From the NCBI GenBank assembly GCA_951799405.1, contig OX637363.1, forward strand, positions 1,922,001-1,986,000: a stretch of DNA of 64,000 nt, in the 5' to 3' direction. The translations under genes were made by a program, and so were the position numbers. The notes beneath the pieces are model-generated. The model had not been told where the DNA came from, did not search any database, and was given only the letters and a program-made list of their open reading frames with translations. Every line of letters starts with the position of its first letter. Position 1 is the stretch's first letter. Positions 63,043 to 64,000 of this stretch are shown here, piece after piece. The stretch comes from Agapetus fuscipes. Its lineage: Eukaryota > Arthropoda > Insecta > Trichoptera > Glossosomatidae.

Positions 63043-63448
63043 CTCTTGACTTATAGATTGGTATGAGGCTGACCACCTCTACTGTACACTATGATTCACT
63101 TTGCTTATGTCTCCTCTGTTTCGGGGATGTTCGGCAAGAGCTGCAGGGCTAGATATCGCCACCTTAAAGATAAAACTGAAAAAGTACTATTATCTATAAT
63201 CTATAATCTAAGTTGCAAAGATATATTACATTAAAGATTCACATTAAACGTATTCCCACAAGCAGACACGTTTAAGTTCGCCCTTAAGCATGCTGCATGT
63301 GAACCTAGGTACAATATAAAACCCGATCCCAACTGAACATAAGCCCTGCAACTCTTGCCGACCTTCCCTGAAACAGGGGTGACATTGGCAAAGTGAACCA
63401 TTTTTACAGTATGGGTCAGCCTCATACCAACCTATTAATCAAGGACTG
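63043..63448. mobile_element. LINE-C, element O end, LINE-C
   Basis: Forward LINE-C 63043-63149, an element O terminus 63151-63187 (ATCGCCACCTTAAAG), then a reverse LINE-C 63190-63448 with CTATAATC tail. Confidence 0.75.
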
Positions 63449-63667
63449 ATTTACTGATTTGAGTAATTGTAGATACAACATTTTATTAGTAGTAACTTCT
63501 CATAGTGAAGTTATTATAATACAATCTGTTTGGGTTCATGAGAAACTGCTAAACTACAAGATTTTCAGACTTTTTCGTGTTTTTTTTCATAGAAAGTAGG
63601 AAAAAAGATACATTTATCTGAGGAGCAGATGTAAGCTGAATATTCCATTGATCCAGTTGGACCTTTT
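63449..63667. other. No gene seen
   Basis: AT-rich spacer. Confidence 0.3.
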
Positions 63668-63712
63668 TTTTTTAAATAGATTTGTGGAGAGGAATGCAAT
63701 TCACCAACATAC
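63668..63712 (-). mobile_element. SINE-E 3' fragment
   Basis: ATAGATTTGTGGAGAGGAAT and GCAATTCACCAACA, the 3' end of SINE-E. Confidence 0.65.
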
Positions 63713-63715
63713 TCT

Positions 63716-64000
63716 TGGACCGGTCCGTAGTCCGTAGTGGCAACAATTCGGACTCGTAAATGGAAGGTTGTGGATTTGGATCCCGGCGGAGCACAAAAAT
63801 ATACCATTTATATTTCGAATGTGCTCTTCGCTGAGTTGAAAAATTCATAAACCTTTACCAAAGACCGGTCACTGAAAGGTCCATCCAACCTTACAACAAC
63901 TGGGTCTTGCTTGAGAATTGGCGCTTTCTACAGCGACGAACAAGCTCGCAGAGGGCTCTTGAGGTGTGATAGACACAAAAACAGCGCTCACCAAATAAAT
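63716..64000 (+). mobile_element. SINE-A, cut by window edge
   Basis: Head with a small duplication (TAGTCCGTAGTGG), body and own tail up to CACCAAATAAAT. Confidence 0.85.

Overview
The window looks like nuclear DNA from an insect. It is AT-rich, contains two intron-bearing RR-2 cuticular-protein genes with TATA/initiator promoters, and is otherwise packed with retroposons and small DNA transposons. I recognise no bacterial operon, rRNA, CRISPR array or free-standing tRNA gene. The order cannot be fixed from sequence alone.

Genes. CP1 (31823-36655, + strand, four exons, 129 aa) and CP2 (42535-57116, + strand, four exons, 409 aa) are tandem paralogues in the same orientation. Both have a 15-nt first coding exon, a second exon that completes the signal peptide, an exon 3 of exactly 97 nt and a phase-1 intron inside the chitin-binding domain. 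CP2 adds a tail of about 290 aa rich in Lys, Pro and aromatic residues. Both would be secreted chitin-binding proteins of exoskeleton. Their introns (0.75-5.1 kb) are filled with repeats.

Repeats (local names). SINE-A and SINE-B have tRNA-like heads. SINE-A occurs with its own tail, fused to SINE-B (A-B), or ending in the 3' end of LINE-F (A-F). SINE-E is a third tRNA-headed family. LINE-C is the most abundant: 5'-truncated reverse transcriptase (RT) C-termini plus a 3' region ending in TTAGAT- or ATTATAG-type repeats. LINE-C3 is a relative with a longer RT. LINE-D and LINE-F end in poly(A). L2-like, CR1-like, RTE-like and zinc-knuckle (LINE-Z) remnants also occur. DNA elements include three PIF/Harbinger-type elements with TAA/TTA target duplications (one with a Myb/SANT-like ORF), a 763-bp palindromic element (H), hAT-like MITEs (I), and other inverted-repeat elements (J, K, L, O, P, Q).

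Layout. 1-31.4 kb: a repeat field without a convincing host gene, but with several datable nests. 31.6-37.0 kb: CP1. 37.1-42.2 kb: repeats, including the Harbinger element. 42.3-57.1 kb: CP2, whose promoter and first exon lie inside a roughly 2-kb imperfect inverted repeat. 57.1-64 kb: repeats.

The most notable signals are the interchangeable 3' modules of SINE-A and a base-paired 3' structure with compensatory changes shared by L2-like LINE ends and SINE-A. Others are nested insertions ordered by target-site duplications, and the placement of CP2's promoter between inverted composite repeats.
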